From Igneacidithiobacillus sp041146875 (GTDB lineage Bacteria > Pseudomonadota > Gammaproteobacteria > Acidithiobacillales > Acidithiobacillaceae), in the NCBI RefSeq assembly GCF_041146875.1, contig NZ_JBFRXP010000007.1, positions 70,471-134,470 of the forward strand: 64,000 bases of DNA, in the 5' to 3' direction. Below are positions 18,448 to 27,526 of this stretch, in pieces; positions within the stretch are counted from its first letter, which is position 1; each line of letters opens with the position of its first letter. The translations under genes were made by a program, and so were the position numbers. The notes under the pieces are model-generated. The model saw only the letters and a program-made list of their open reading frames with translations. It was not told the DNA's origin and searched no databases.

Positions 18448-19953
18448 ATGGAGCAGAGCGAAGAAAAAATGCCCTGGTTGTTGTTTCTGGGCGTTGCTTT
18501 GGCCCTTGCCCTGGGGTCTTTTGATGGCGCTGCGGTGCAAGGCATCTTTCCCTACCTTGCAGGTGGTGTAGCCACGAGCAGCGATCATGCACTCTGGGCC
18601 TTGACCTACTTCATCGTCAACTGGTCGGTGGGAATCACTCTCATGCCCTGGACCTCTGCCCGCTTTGGTGCGCGCCGGGTCTTTTTTGGCGCCTGTCTGC
18701 TGGCGGCGCTGGGAAGTGTGATTAGTGCGGCCACCAGTAATCTCTGGATTCTGCTATTAAGCCGCGCGATGGAGGGAATGGCAGCAGGATTACTGGTGCC
18801 CCTCAGTCAGAGTTTGTTTCTGCGCGCGAGCCCGCCAAAGCAGCACGGTTTGGTTACCGTACTGTGGAGCAACGCCATGCTGGTACCCTTCTTCGTTGGT
18901 CCTGCTCTGGGCGGTTATCTCGCCGTTACGCTTAGCTACCGCTGGATATTTGCCCTTTCGGTGCCCATCTGGTTGTTTGCCGCATGGCTGGGCTCCGGGC
19001 AGATTCGCGAGGAACGCGGGCCGCGACCGCCAGCCTTCGATCTCGCCGGCTTTCTGCTACTCTACGCGGGTCTCATGGCCTTGCAGATCGTCCTTGACAA
19101 TGGCGAGCAGTATGGTTGGTGGCACTCGCGCTTCATACTTAGTGCCAGCCTGATCGCCATCGGCTTGCTATCCCTTTTCGCCTGGCGTGAAGCGAGCGCG
19201 CAGCATCCGCTATTACGTTTTCACTATCTGCGGCAGCGCAATTATTGGCTGGGGCTGGTCTTGCTGTGTCTGGGGTGGGCCTTGTTCATGGGCTGGGCCT
19301 CGTTATTGCCTCTCTGGGCGGAGCAGAATCTTGGTTTCAATGGCTGGTGGGGCAGTAGCATCCTCATCCCCATTGGCCTGGCGGCGGTGCCAGTGTCTAC
19401 CTTGATGGATCGACTGCGCGGGCTTTTTGGTTTGCGTCGGCTGGCCAGCGCCTGTTTTCTGCTTTTCGCCCTCGCCTACGGCACGGCGTATCTGAGTCCG
19501 ATGATGAGCCTGGGGGATCTGTTCTGGCCGGTGTTTTTGCTCGGCTTGGGGGTTGGTTCTCTCTTTGTGCCGCTGACCCTCATCATCCTCTCTGGCATAC
19601 CCAAAGAAGAAACACCTTTGGCGAGCACCACCAGTAATTTTATCCGTGTCTTCAGTGCCAATATTGGCGTTAGTATGTTGGAGGTCTTCTGGGCGCGCGG
19701 TACGGCGTTGGCACAGGCACACCTGCGTGCCGATCTGCGGCCAGTGTCCGGTCTCCCGTTGCCGATGTTGCGGCAGCATATGGAGATCCTGGCCGCTACC
19801 CTGAGCCTCAATAACCTGCTACGTCTGTCTATGTGGATTGCCCTGATGGCCGCCGTTATCGCCTATGTTTTTCTGATTTCGCCACGGAAAATGGCGGCGA
19901 CGGCTGCAGCAAGTTATGTGGAAGAAGAGGAACGCGAAACGGCTTCTGCGTAA
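18448..19953 (+). CDS. MFS multidrug exporter, EmrB/QacA (DHA2) type
   Basis: The 501-residue membrane protein has about 14 hydrophobic segments. It begins with WLLFLGVALALALGSFDGAA, and the motif-A-like SARFGARRVFFGACLLAALG and motif-C-like region PALGGYLAVTLSYRW are characteristic of drug:H+ antiporters. The ATG at 18448 (the second of two adjacent ATGs) has the better distance from GGGGAGA. No adjacent membrane-fusion protein (EmrA) gene is present, so it may work alone or with a distant partner. Its regulation by the divergent LysR protein is likely. The 3' end overlaps the convergent mscS gene by 40 bases. Confidence 0.88.
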   Translation: MEQSEEKMPWLLFLGVALALALGSFDGAAVQGIFPYLAGGVATSSDHALWALTYFIVNWSVGITLMPWTSARFGARRVFFGACLLAALGSVISAATSNLWILLLSRAMEGMAAGLLVPLSQSLFLRASPPKQHGLVTVLWSNAMLVPFFVGPALGGYLAVTLSYRWIFALSVPIWLFAAWLGSGQIREERGPRPPAFDLAGFLLLYAGLMALQIVLDNGEQYGWWHSRFILSASLIAIGLLSLFAWREASAQHPLLRFHYLRQRNYWLGLVLLCLGWALFMGWASLLPLWAEQNLGFNGWWGSSILIPIGLAAVPVSTLMDRLRGLFGLRRLASACFLLFALAYGTAYLSPMMSLGDLFWPVFLLGLGVGSLFVPLTLIILSGIPKEETPLASTTSNFIRVFSANIGVSMLEVFWARGTALAQAHLRADLRPVSGLPLPMLRQHMEILAATLSLNNLLRLSMWIALMAAVIAYVFLISPRKMAATAAASYVEEEERETASA

Positions 19954-20819
19954 ATCCGCGCATCGTCAGGGCGGGCAAAGCTGATCTCCTGACGCGGACG
20001 CGGGACTTCGATGCCGGCCTGGTCCAGGGCCTCGGCGAGCAACCAGTGATATTCGGCCCGCGTACTCCCCGGCCGCATCAAGGCATAGCGGTCTACCCAG
20101 ACGATCATCTCGCAATCGTAACCGGCTTCCCCAAAGGCACTGATCCAGAGACTCGGTTTTTTGCCTTCTACATTTAGGGTGTGCTCCGAACGATGTGCTG
20201 CCGCAATCACCAGCTCCCGTAGCGCCTCGCGGTCGGTGCCGTAGGGCACGCGGAAGGGAATGTGCAGGCGCATGGTGCTATCACTCAGGCTCCAGTTGAT
20301 GACGTCGCCATTCACAAACTGCGAGTTGGGTACGAGGATGTCGATGTTGTCGTTGGTGCGCACTTGCGTGTAACGCACGCCCAGGTGTACCACGGCACCG
20401 TGCAGACCATTTTCCTTGATCTGGATGTAATCACCGACCTTGATGCTCTGTTCCATGAGGAGGATGAGTCCAGAGGCAAAGTTGCTGAAGATGTTCTGCA
20501 AACCAAAGCCGAGACCGACGCCGACGACGCCGCCCAGGATCGACAAACTGCTCAGGTTGACGCCCATGCTTTGTAGAGCGATCAGCACGCCAAAAACGAG
20601 GACGATGTAGTAGCCGATGCGGGAAATGGCATACGCCAAGGAGGGATCCAGCCGCCGGCTCAGGAGGATCCGCGTTGCCTTGCGTAGCCAGCGTGCGCCC
20701 CACCAGAGCAAGATCAGGACGACGATCAGTTCGACAATGCCTAAGGGCTCGATTTGGATGCCGCCGGGAAATTGGATCGGTGTGCGGAACCAGGTCCAAA
20801 TGATGTCGAGTTGTTTCAC
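19914..20819 (-). CDS. Small-conductance mechanosensitive channel (MscS family)
   Basis: The 301-residue inner-membrane protein has an N-terminal helix near residues 28-45, a second near 68-85, and the pore helix region with LGGVVGVGLGFGLQNIFSNF. These are followed by the beta domain (GDYIQIKENGLHGAVVHLG, RTNDNIDILVPNSQFV) and a C-terminal alpha/beta domain. It releases solutes on hypo-osmotic shock. It starts with GTG at 20819. It diverges from argS, with which it shares a 105-bp upstream region. Confidence 0.9.
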   Translation of the reverse strand: MKQLDIIWTWFRTPIQFPGGIQIEPLGIVELIVVLILLWWGARWLRKATRILLSRRLDPSLAYAISRIGYYIVLVFGVLIALQSMGVNLSSLSILGGVVGVGLGFGLQNIFSNFASGLILLMEQSIKVGDYIQIKENGLHGAVVHLGVRYTQVRTNDNIDILVPNSQFVNGDVINWSLSDSTMRLHIPFRVPYGTDREALRELVIAAAHRSEHTLNVEGKKPSLWISAFGEAGYDCEMIVWVDRYALMRPGSTRAEYHWLLAEALDQAGIEVPRPRQEISFARPDDARIYAEAVSRSSSST

Positions 20820-20861
20820 AGGTTACGTCTCAACGGGATCCTTGCCAATATTGTATGGCCC

Positions 20862-20890
20862 CTGACGAAAGAGGCAGCTTCAGGTACACT
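20862..20890 (+). promoter_or_regulatory. Candidate promoter of argS
   Basis: CTGACG at 20862-20867 and TACACT at 20885-20890 are separated by 17 bp, each matching the sigma-70 consensus at four of six positions. The start point would fall near 20897, about 28 bases before the argS GTG. Confidence 0.4.
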
Positions 20891-20924
20891 GCAACAAAAA
20901 TTCTTTTTGCTCAAGGTTTGTTTT

Positions 20925-22667
20925 GTGAAAAATTTCGTTGTTGAACCCCTTTTGCTTGCCCTGCAGGCCTTGCAGCAGCAAGGTTTGTTGCCGGAATTTC
21001 CCGCACAACTCGACTTCGATCGCCCGCGACAAGCCGAACATGGTCACCTCGCCAGTAATGTCGCTTTGCTCCTCGCCAAGGGCGCGGGCAAAAAGCCGCG
21101 TGATCTGGCCGCCGCTATCGTCGACGTGTTTCCCGCATCACCATGGATCGAACGGGTAGAGATTGCCGGCCCAGGCTTTCTCAATTTCTTTTTGCGGCCT
21201 ATCGCCTTTCAGGCGGTCGTTGCCCAGGCGCTGGAGCAAGGGCGAGATTTTGGCCGGCAGGATCTGGGCGCAGGCCAGCGCCTGCACCTGGAATTTGTTT
21301 CTGCTAACCCGACCGGTCCCTTGCACGTTGGACATGGCCGTGGCGCCGCCTACGGCGCAAGTCTGGCGGAGATCCTGCGTTTTTGTGGCTATGAGGTCTT
21401 TTGCGAATACTATGTGAACGACGCCGGGCGGCAGATGGATATTCTCGCTGCCAGTGTCTATCTTCGCTACCTGGAGGCGGCGGGCGAGAAATTGCCCTGG
21501 GAGTTTCCGCAAAGTTCTTATCGTGGCGACTATGTGCGCGAGATTGCGGCACATCTGCTGGCTGCCGAGGGGCATGGCTGGTGCGGCGTGGCGGCGAACA
21601 TGCCCAACCTGGCGGCCATCGAGGATGGTGATCAGGCCATCGACAGCCTCATCGCCTATCTCAAGACCTCTTTCGGGCCAGAGGCGTATGGACGCCTGCA
21701 TGCCGCCGGTTTGCAGGAAATCCTTGGCGACATTCGCGATGACCTTGCCGAGTTTGGTGTGGTCTACCAAAACTGGTATTCCGAGCGCTCGCTCATGCAA
21801 AACGGCGCGGTAGAGCGGGCGATGGCGCGCTTCCAAGAGGGGGGGCATTGTTACCGGGCGGAGGGGGCCTTGTGGTTTCGCTCCACTGACTTTGGCGATG
21901 ACAAAGACCGTGTGTTACAGCGGGAAAATGGTGCCTATACCTACTTTGCTTCGGACGTGGCCTATCACTTTGAGAAGAGCACGCGCGGTTTCACCCAGCT
22001 CATCGACATGTGGGGGGCCGACCACCATGGGTACATCCCACGGGTGCGGGCGAGCATGCAGGCCCTGGGTGCTGATGCCAATGCCCTGGAAGTGCTGCTG
22101 GTGCAGTTTGCCATTCTTTATCGCGGTACCGAGAAGGTATCGATGTCGACCCGTGCCGGAGAATTTGTCACCTTGCGCGAGCTGCGCAAGGAGGTAGGCA
22201 ATGATGCCGCCCGTTTTTTCTATGTGCTCAGGCGCGCTGATCAACATCTTGATTTTGATCTGGAACTGGCGACCAAACATTCCGAGGAAAATCCCGTCTA
22301 TTACATTCAGTACGCCCATGCACGGGTACATTCCTTGCGGCGGCAGGCGACGGAACGTGGTTTGACTCTTCCGACGGAACTGCCCGATTTGGCCAGTCTC
22401 ACTGATCCGCGGGAATTGGAGCTGGCAGATTTGCTCTGGCGCTTCCCCGAGCAGGTGGCGAGTGCTGGACGCGACCGCGAACCGCATCAAATAGCATTCT
22501 ACCTAAAAGACCTGGCGGCGAGTTTCCATACCTACTACAACGCCACGCGGATTCTGGTGGAAGAAAATGAGCTGCGTTTGGCGCGCTTGGCTCTCGCCAA
22601 TGCCGTGGCGCAAACATTGGCAAATGGCTTGGCCCTGCTGGGGGTTTCGGCGCCGGAGAAGATGTGA
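20925..22667 (+). CDS. argS: Arginyl-tRNA synthetase
   Basis: The 580-residue class I synthetase charges tRNA-Arg. The ArgRS-specific N-terminal domain has RPRQAEHGHLASNVALLLAK. The HIGH-like motif appears as SANPTGPLHVGHGRGA, the KMSKS equivalent is degenerate (EKVSMSTR), as is usual in many ArgRSs, and the C-terminal anticodon-binding helix bundle ends with FYLKDLAASFHTYYN. The GTG at 20925 (VKNFVVEPLL) is chosen because CAAGG lies upstream and the family N-terminus begins here. It is followed after six bases by a SPOR-domain gene. Confidence 0.95.
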   Translation: MKNFVVEPLLLALQALQQQGLLPEFPAQLDFDRPRQAEHGHLASNVALLLAKGAGKKPRDLAAAIVDVFPASPWIERVEIAGPGFLNFFLRPIAFQAVVAQALEQGRDFGRQDLGAGQRLHLEFVSANPTGPLHVGHGRGAAYGASLAEILRFCGYEVFCEYYVNDAGRQMDILAASVYLRYLEAAGEKLPWEFPQSSYRGDYVREIAAHLLAAEGHGWCGVAANMPNLAAIEDGDQAIDSLIAYLKTSFGPEAYGRLHAAGLQEILGDIRDDLAEFGVVYQNWYSERSLMQNGAVERAMARFQEGGHCYRAEGALWFRSTDFGDDKDRVLQRENGAYTYFASDVAYHFEKSTRGFTQLIDMWGADHHGYIPRVRASMQALGADANALEVLLVQFAILYRGTEKVSMSTRAGEFVTLRELRKEVGNDAARFFYVLRRADQHLDFDLELATKHSEENPVYYIQYAHARVHSLRRQATERGLTLPTELPDLASLTDPRELELADLLWRFPEQVASAGRDREPHQIAFYLKDLAASFHTYYNATRILVEENELRLARLALANAVAQTLANGLALLGVSAPEKM

Positions 22668-22673
22668 TCGGCA

Positions 22674-23480
22674 ATGCGTGACTATAAAGGCCATAGTAGC
22701 CGCAATCCGCAACCGGAGCCGACGCACGCGCCCCCTACCCAGCGGCGCGTGCAGCCAGTAGTGGAAGCGGAGCCGGAAGAAGAGCTGGAAATTTCTCCAT
22801 CGGCTCGGCGTCGGGGTCATGGTTGGATTTGGCTGTTGCTGATTGCCCTGCTGCTGCTCAGCGGCGCGATTTGGTGGTGGGTGGCAAGCCTGCCGATGGC
22901 GAGTGGCCAACTCGGTTTGTACCCCAGTGTTGCCACTCAGGAAACGACTTCCGCCGTGCCAGCCGCCACCGCGCCAAAGCCAGCGTCGAGCAACGCGGTA
23001 CCGGTGGCTAAAACGGCATTAGCAGCATCTGCTCCCGTATTGAGCACTGCTGTCGCGGCCTCTGTCAGTAGCGCGACCGCCTCTACCCAGAGCGTCGTAC
23101 AATTTAATTTTTACCACATTTTGCCGCAGATGAAGGTCGACATCCCTGCCGATATCCTCGGCAGTGGGCCGGGGATACCGAGTGCGCAGACCTCTAGCGC
23201 CCCTGCCGCGGCGCCGGTACGCATACAGGTGGGGGCACTTAACAATCTGGCCGGCGCACAGGTGATCCAGGAGCGTCTGGAGCTGCTCGGCATCCCCAGT
23301 CGCCTGGAAAATCTGCGCGGCAATGATGGTGCCAGTTATTACCTAGTCTTTACCCGCCGCTATGCCTCTCCGATCGATGCGCAATCGGCCTTGGCCAAGA
23401 TTCGCGGTATGGGGGTGACGCCCATGTTGCAGCCTGTCGCTCCCAATCTCAGTGGGCCGTCGGCGCCTCCAGCGCCTTGA
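22674..23480 (+). CDS. SPOR-domain membrane protein (FtsN-like)
   Basis: The 268-residue protein has a basic, Pro-rich cytoplasmic start, one transmembrane helix (WIWLLLIALLLLSGAIWWWV, about residues 50-70), a long Ala/Ser/Pro/Thr linker, and a C-terminal SPOR domain from about residue 180 (VRIQVGALNNLAGAQVIQER, then LVFTRRYASPIDAQSALAKI). SPOR domains bind denuded septal peptidoglycan. A single-pass SPOR protein directly downstream of argS is a common arrangement. A role like FtsN or DedD in division is an inference; no FtsN essential motif was identified. Its end overlaps the convergent ybjN-like gene by 32 bases. Confidence 0.82.
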   Translation: MRDYKGHSSRNPQPEPTHAPPTQRRVQPVVEAEPEEELEISPSARRRGHGWIWLLLIALLLLSGAIWWWVASLPMASGQLGLYPSVATQETTSAVPAATAPKPASSNAVPVAKTALAASAPVLSTAVAASVSSATASTQSVVQFNFYHILPQMKVDIPADILGSGPGIPSAQTSSAPAAAPVRIQVGALNNLAGAQVIQERLELLGIPSRLENLRGNDGASYYLVFTRRYASPIDAQSALAKIRGMGVTPMLQPVAPNLSGPSAPPAP

Positions 23481-23913
23481 TGGCCGCCGCCGCACTCTGC
23501 TTGCCGTCGGCTACTGCGCGAAGGCCAGGAAGGTAATGATTGCAAGTCTCTACCGCCGACAAAAGGTAGCTCTGCAGAAGCTCTACCGAGAGACAGGATT
23601 CGGGGATTTGCACGCCACTCTTGCAATTGATCTCCAAATCATCCCAATCGAGTTCGAAATTACCCAATGGCAGTCCATAGTTGGCGCGCGTCAGAAATTC
23701 GGCGACCGCTGCCTGGCGCGCCGCCGGAAATTCCAATCCTTGCGCCCGCACATAAAACAGGATCCGCTCCAGTTCCGTGTGCACATGGCAGAAGACGTCG
23801 AGGGTACCGTTGGGCACTGCCACGGCGCAGGTGATGACCGGATAGTCCTGCAGGGTTTTGGCGTTCCAGCCTAGATGATGAAACAAGGCCTCGGCGGCCT
23901 CCAGATGCTTCAC
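23449..23913 (-). CDS. YbjN-domain protein
   Basis: The 154-residue protein resembles the YbjN family, which adopts a type III secretion chaperone-like fold. It has the N-terminal helix MKHLEAAEALFHHLGW, VFCHVHTELERILFYV, and the family stretch FLTRANYGLPLGNFELDWDD. Its function in E. coli is linked to motility and stress but is not biochemically defined. The GTG at 23913 is preceded by AAGGAGC at ideal spacing. It lies 11 bases downstream of rsmA, in the same direction. Confidence 0.78.
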   Translation of the reverse strand: MKHLEAAEALFHHLGWNAKTLQDYPVITCAVAVPNGTLDVFCHVHTELERILFYVRAQGLEFPAARQAAVAEFLTRANYGLPLGNFELDWDDLEINCKSGVQIPESCLSVELLQSYLLSAVETCNHYLPGLRAVADGKQSAAAAIKALEAPTAH

Positions 23914-23924
23914 GATGTTGCTCC

Positions 23925-24719
23925 TTATTGTGCGAGTGCCTCGGCGAGGCGAACAAAAGCTGCAAAATCCAGCGTCTCGGCACGGGCCGATGGCGCGATC
24001 TCCAAGACCTCCAGCATAGCGCTATCAAAGACTCCCTTGAAGTTGTTGGCTAGGGTCTTGCGCCGTTGTGCAAAGGCAAGACTGACGACCCGGGCAAAAG
24101 GTGGCAAGAGTTCCGGCACCAGGCGGCGGTACGGCGTGAGGCGTACAAAGGCGGAGTCTACCTTCGGTACCGGGCGGAAATTGCCCGGCGCTACTGGAAA
24201 CAGGACTTCTACCTGGGCCTGCGCCTGCACCATCAAAGACAGGCGTCCATAGGCAGAGCTCCCAGGACCAGCCGCCAGACGATCAGCGACTTCTTTTTGC
24301 AGCATGAAATGCATGTCGACGATGGCATCGCTCTGTTCTAGAAGATGAAAAATGAGAGGCGTAGAGACGTTATAGGGGAGATTGCCGACAACGCGAAGTG
24401 GCTGCCCGGCCTCTTGTGCAAGTCGATGAAAATCCACCTGTAGGGCATCGCCAGCAATGACCTGCAAACGCTCCGCAGGAGCCAAGGCATGTAGATTCGC
24501 TAGGAGATCGCGATCTAGCTCGATGACCCGCAAGGGCTCCACGCCGCCGTGCGCCGTCAGTAGCGCCTGCGTAAGGGCACCGGGGCCGGGTCCGATCTCG
24601 AGCAGTGCGTCATTTGGGCGCGGTGCAACGACCGCAACGATGCGGGAGACAATCGCCGGCTGCACCAGAAAATTCTGGCCAAAACGTTTTTTCGCCTGGG
24701 GCAGCTTTGCTACTTGCAA
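23925..24719 (-). CDS. rsmA: 16S rRNA dimethyladenosine transferase
   Basis: The 264-residue KsgA/RsmA enzyme dimethylates A1518 and A1519 of 16S rRNA. The N-terminal KKRFGQNFL motif, SAM motif I LEIGPGPGALTQAL and the catalytic NLPYNVSTPL are all intact, and FAQRRKTLANNFKG marks the C-terminal domain. The start appears to be a TTG at 24719 (LQVAKLPQAKKRF); no ATG upstream of the family motif exists in frame. It diverges from the HNH gene. Confidence 0.94.
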   Translation of the reverse strand: MQVAKLPQAKKRFGQNFLVQPAIVSRIVAVVAPRPNDALLEIGPGPGALTQALLTAHGGVEPLRVIELDRDLLANLHALAPAERLQVIAGDALQVDFHRLAQEAGQPLRVVGNLPYNVSTPLIFHLLEQSDAIVDMHFMLQKEVADRLAAGPGSSAYGRLSLMVQAQAQVEVLFPVAPGNFRPVPKVDSAFVRLTPYRRLVPELLPPFARVVSLAFAQRRKTLANNFKGVFDSAMLEVLEIAPSARAETLDFAAFVRLAEALAQ

Positions 24720-24784
24720 TTCTTGCCGTCCTTCATGCTATATTGCCTTGACGCCCCTGGCGGGCGCTAAGCAACGGAAAGCCA

Positions 24785-25339
24785 ATGCATCTCGTGCTTC
24801 GTCTCGACATCAGCGGCCGTCCCATGGCTTGGGAAACCTGGGAAGAAGCTGCTGCCCATTATGCCCGCGGCAACGTCGCGTGGACACTAGGGGATCCTTT
24901 TTTCACCGCTCACGGCGGTACCTCGCGGTGCAGCGGTGAGATTTCGCTGCTCAACATCCACCCGCTGATTGCGGTGCGTGGCCGTCATCAGGGCAAGATT
25001 CGTCCCCCCGCTCTGAATAACCCGACCTTGTTTCATCGCGATCGCCATCTTTGCCTATACTGTGGCGGCAGCTTTCCACAGCGGGACCTCACCCGCGACC
25101 ATGTCGTACCGCTTTCGCGCAAGGGTCGCGATGTATGGACCAACGTTGTCACCGCCTGCCGGTGGTGCAACAGTCGTAAAGACAACCGTACCCCGGAAGA
25201 GGCCAATATGCCGCTGCTCGCCGTGCCCTTCACGCCAACCTGGGCGGAATACCTGCTGCTCAGCAATCGCCGTATCCTTGCCGACCAGATGGAGTTTTTG
25301 CTGGCACAGGTGCCCATCGCTCGGCAGCACGTATTCTAG
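24785..25339 (+). CDS. HNH endonuclease family protein
   Basis: The 184-residue protein carries a zinc-anchored HNH module: C90-x2-C93, the DH pair at 105-106 in LTRDHVVPLSRKG, N120 in WTNVVTACRWCN, and C125-x2-C128. The N-terminal 80 residues and the C-terminal YLLLSNRRILADQMEFL segment are shared with a widespread, uncharacterised proteobacterial HNH family often found as a single chromosomal copy, rather than with restriction or homing enzymes. No methylase or defence partner is adjacent. Its cellular role is unknown. Confidence 0.85.
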   Translation: MHLVLRLDISGRPMAWETWEEAAAHYARGNVAWTLGDPFFTAHGGTSRCSGEISLLNIHPLIAVRGRHQGKIRPPALNNPTLFHRDRHLCLYCGGSFPQRDLTRDHVVPLSRKGRDVWTNVVTACRWCNSRKDNRTPEEANMPLLAVPFTPTWAEYLLLSNRRILADQMEFLLAQVPIARQHVF

Positions 25340-25342
25340 ACC

Positions 25343-26335
25343 TCAGCTACTGCTCAGGCGGCGCTGGCGGACGATTTCCGCCGCCGCCTGGATGGCGTGT
25401 AACAGGCTGTGGATCTCGGCACGGCCACTCCCCGCGAGGTCTAGCGCCGTGCCATGATCCACACTAGTACGAACGATCGGCAAGCCGAGGGTGATGTTCA
25501 CTGCCTCGCCAAAGGCATGGTACTTGAGTACCGGCAGGCCCTGGTCGTGGTACATTGCCAGCACCGCATCCGTATCTTCTAAAAAGCGCGGCGTGAAGAG
25601 GGTATCCGCAGGCCAAGGACCTGTAATCGCCCAACCCTCCCCCTGTAGTTTTCCGATGACCGGCGCGATGATGTCGATCTCTTCCCGGCCCAGGTGCCCG
25701 CCCTCGCCCGCATGGGGATTGAGGCCGGTAACACGGATACGCGGCTCTGCTAGACCAAAATCCTGCCGCAGCCCCTGCTGCAAGAGGCGCAGACTACGTT
25801 CCAGATCCGTGGCATTGATAGCGGCGGCGACATCCCGCAACGGCAGGTGGGTGGTGGCGAGGGCCACACGCAGGCCGCGCCCAGCCAGTAACATCAGTAC
25901 CTCACCTTGCCCACAGCGGGCGGCCAGATACTCGGTGTGACCGCTGAAGGCGATCCCCGCATCATTGATGACACCCTTATGGATGGGGCCAGTGACCAGC
26001 GCATCCGCAAGCCCTGCCTGGAGTAGAGATACGGCGCGGTCCAAGCCCTCCAGTACCGCCGGGGCATTGGCCGGATCGAGCTGCCCGGCACGGCAGGAAT
26101 GGGGCAGGGTGATCGGCCAAACGGAAAGCGTCTGGTTGTTCTCAGGCCAGCCTTGCTCCGGGCTCCAAGGTGCAAATGCCACTGGGATTCCGAGCTGGAT
26201 AGCGCGGTGGCGCAGGCAGTCGATGTCACCAATCAGGACCAGTGGGGGGAGCATGTGCTGCGCGAGAGAGACGCAGAGATCGGGGCCGATGCCTGCCGGC
26301 TCACCAACGCTGAGCAAAAGACGCAGACGGCTCAT
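25343..26335 (-). CDS. pdxA: 4-hydroxythreonine-4-phosphate dehydrogenase
   Basis: The 330-residue enzyme oxidises 4-phosphohydroxy-L-threonine in the DXP-dependent pyridoxal phosphate pathway. The N-terminal VGEPAGIGPDL is the PdxA signature. The metal-ligand histidines are expected in TGPIHKG, SGHTEYLA and the later MYHDQGLPVLKY. Its start overlaps the S4-domain gene as ATGA. pdxA and rsmA are often neighbours in proteobacteria; here they are separated by the HNH gene. Confidence 0.93.
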   Translation of the reverse strand: MSRLRLLLSVGEPAGIGPDLCVSLAQHMLPPLVLIGDIDCLRHRAIQLGIPVAFAPWSPEQGWPENNQTLSVWPITLPHSCRAGQLDPANAPAVLEGLDRAVSLLQAGLADALVTGPIHKGVINDAGIAFSGHTEYLAARCGQGEVLMLLAGRGLRVALATTHLPLRDVAAAINATDLERSLRLLQQGLRQDFGLAEPRIRVTGLNPHAGEGGHLGREEIDIIAPVIGKLQGEGWAITGPWPADTLFTPRFLEDTDAVLAMYHDQGLPVLKYHAFGEAVNITLGLPIVRTSVDHGTALDLAGSGRAEIHSLLHAIQAAAEIVRQRRLSSS

Positions 26336-26595
26336 ACAGGCTCCGTCTCCGTCAGAATGCTCACCACGCCATCCGGTCCTTCTACCCGCGTTGGCAGGCG
26401 TAGAACCTCAGCCTCGAGAATACGCTGCGGCAAATCCAGGCGCAGTCGATCACCAGCTTGTACCGCAGCCCCTGCCTTGGCAGTGCGCCCGTTGATCTGC
26501 ACGCGACCAGCATCGCAGAGGGTCTTGGCGATGCTACGTCGTTTGATCAGGCGCGACATCTTCAAAAACAGATCCAGGCGCAGAACCTCAGCCAT
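26332..26595 (-). CDS. S4 RNA-binding domain protein (Hsp15/RqcP-like)
   Basis: The 87-residue protein is essentially one S4 domain: LDLFLKMSRLIKRRSIAKTL, then CDAGRVQINGRTAKAGAAV, followed by a short beta tail. Hsp15 in E. coli and RqcP in Gram-positives use such a domain to bind stalled 50S subunits carrying peptidyl-tRNA. The lack of the basic Hsp15 C-terminal extension and the small size fit the RqcP type better. The start at 26595 lies inside the end of the ABC ATPase gene (eight-base overlap). The exact role is an inference. Confidence 0.78.
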   Translation of the reverse strand: MAEVLRLDLFLKMSRLIKRRSIAKTLCDAGRVQINGRTAKAGAAVQAGDRLRLDLPQRILEAEVLRLPTRVEGPDGVVSILTETEPV

Positions 26596-27526
26596 GGCTG
26601 CGGGCCTCTTGGAGAATATCGGTAAAGACTTCCTCCAGCCGTGGCTCTTGCAGATGCAGGTCGATGATCTGCGCCGGTAATCCCTGCAGCGTGCGCAAGA
26701 CCTCACTCATCGGATGCAATACCTCGTCGACTTGCAGGACGCGCGTATTGCCATTGGCACCGAGAAGAATCGCGCTGAGCGCGCCGGGTAGCTCCCCCGG
26801 GTCGCGGTCGAATTCGATGGTGAGGGTGCGCTTGCGCTGATTTTTGGCGAGCAGGCGGTCTTTCTGATCCAGGGCTATGACTTGCCCGTGTTGCAGAATG
26901 GCGATGCGTTCGCACAGCTCTTCCGCCTCTTCCAGGTAATGGGTGGTCAGAATGACGGTGTGGCCGAGGCCGTTGTAGCGCCGCACAAAACGCCAGAGGC
27001 TCTGACGCAGTTCGACGTCGACGCCCGCGGTGGGCTCGTCCAGGACCACCACTGGCGGACGATGCACCAAGGCTTGGGCAATCAGCACGCGGCGTTTCAT
27101 GCCGCCAGAGAGATTGCGCAGATTGGTATTCGCCTTGTCGCTCAGGTCGAGCTCGGCCATGAGCTCATCAATCCAGTCATCGTTGCGGCGCAGACCAAAA
27201 TAACCCGATTGCCAGCGCAAAAATTCGCGTACGGTAAAAAACGGATCGTACGCGAGTTCCTGCGGCACTACCCCCAAGAGCTGGCGACTCTGGCGATATT
27301 GGCGCTCGACATCGTAACCAAAAATTTCGGCGACCCCGCTCGAACGATGCACGACCCCGGAGAGAATGTTGATGAGCGTCGATTTGCCGGCCCCATTGGG
27401 GCCGAGAAGTCCGAAAAATTCCCCCGCTTCGACATCGAGATCGATGCCGGCAAGGGCGAGGAAACCATTGCCGTAGACCTTGCGCAGGCTGCGAATATGG
27501 ACGGCGGCCTGCTCAGGCACAGGCAT
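26588..27526 (-). CDS. ABC transporter ATP-binding protein without adjacent permease
   Basis: The 312-residue ATPase has Walker A LLGPNGAGKST, the Q-loop VVPQELAYDPF, the signature LSGGMKRR, Walker B VVVLDEPTAGVD and the H-loop TTHYLEEAEEL, typical of ABC-2/CcmA/DrrA-type exporters. About 100 residues follow the nucleotide-binding domain. The ATG at 27526 overlaps mlaB by 14 bases; an ATG at 27553 is also possible. Homologues downstream of mla operons usually pair with an ABC-2 permease gene, but the next gene here is the S4 protein. Confidence 0.87.
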   Translation of the reverse strand: MPVPEQAAVHIRSLRKVYGNGFLALAGIDLDVEAGEFFGLLGPNGAGKSTLINILSGVVHRSSGVAEIFGYDVERQYRQSRQLLGVVPQELAYDPFFTVREFLRWQSGYFGLRRNDDWIDELMAELDLSDKANTNLRNLSGGMKRRVLIAQALVHRPPVVVLDEPTAGVDVELRQSLWRFVRRYNGLGHTVILTTHYLEEAEELCERIAILQHGQVIALDQKDRLLAKNQRKRTLTIEFDRDPGELPGALSAILLGANGNTRVLQVDEVLHPMSEVLRTLQGLPAQIIDLHLQEPRLEEVFTDILQEARSHG

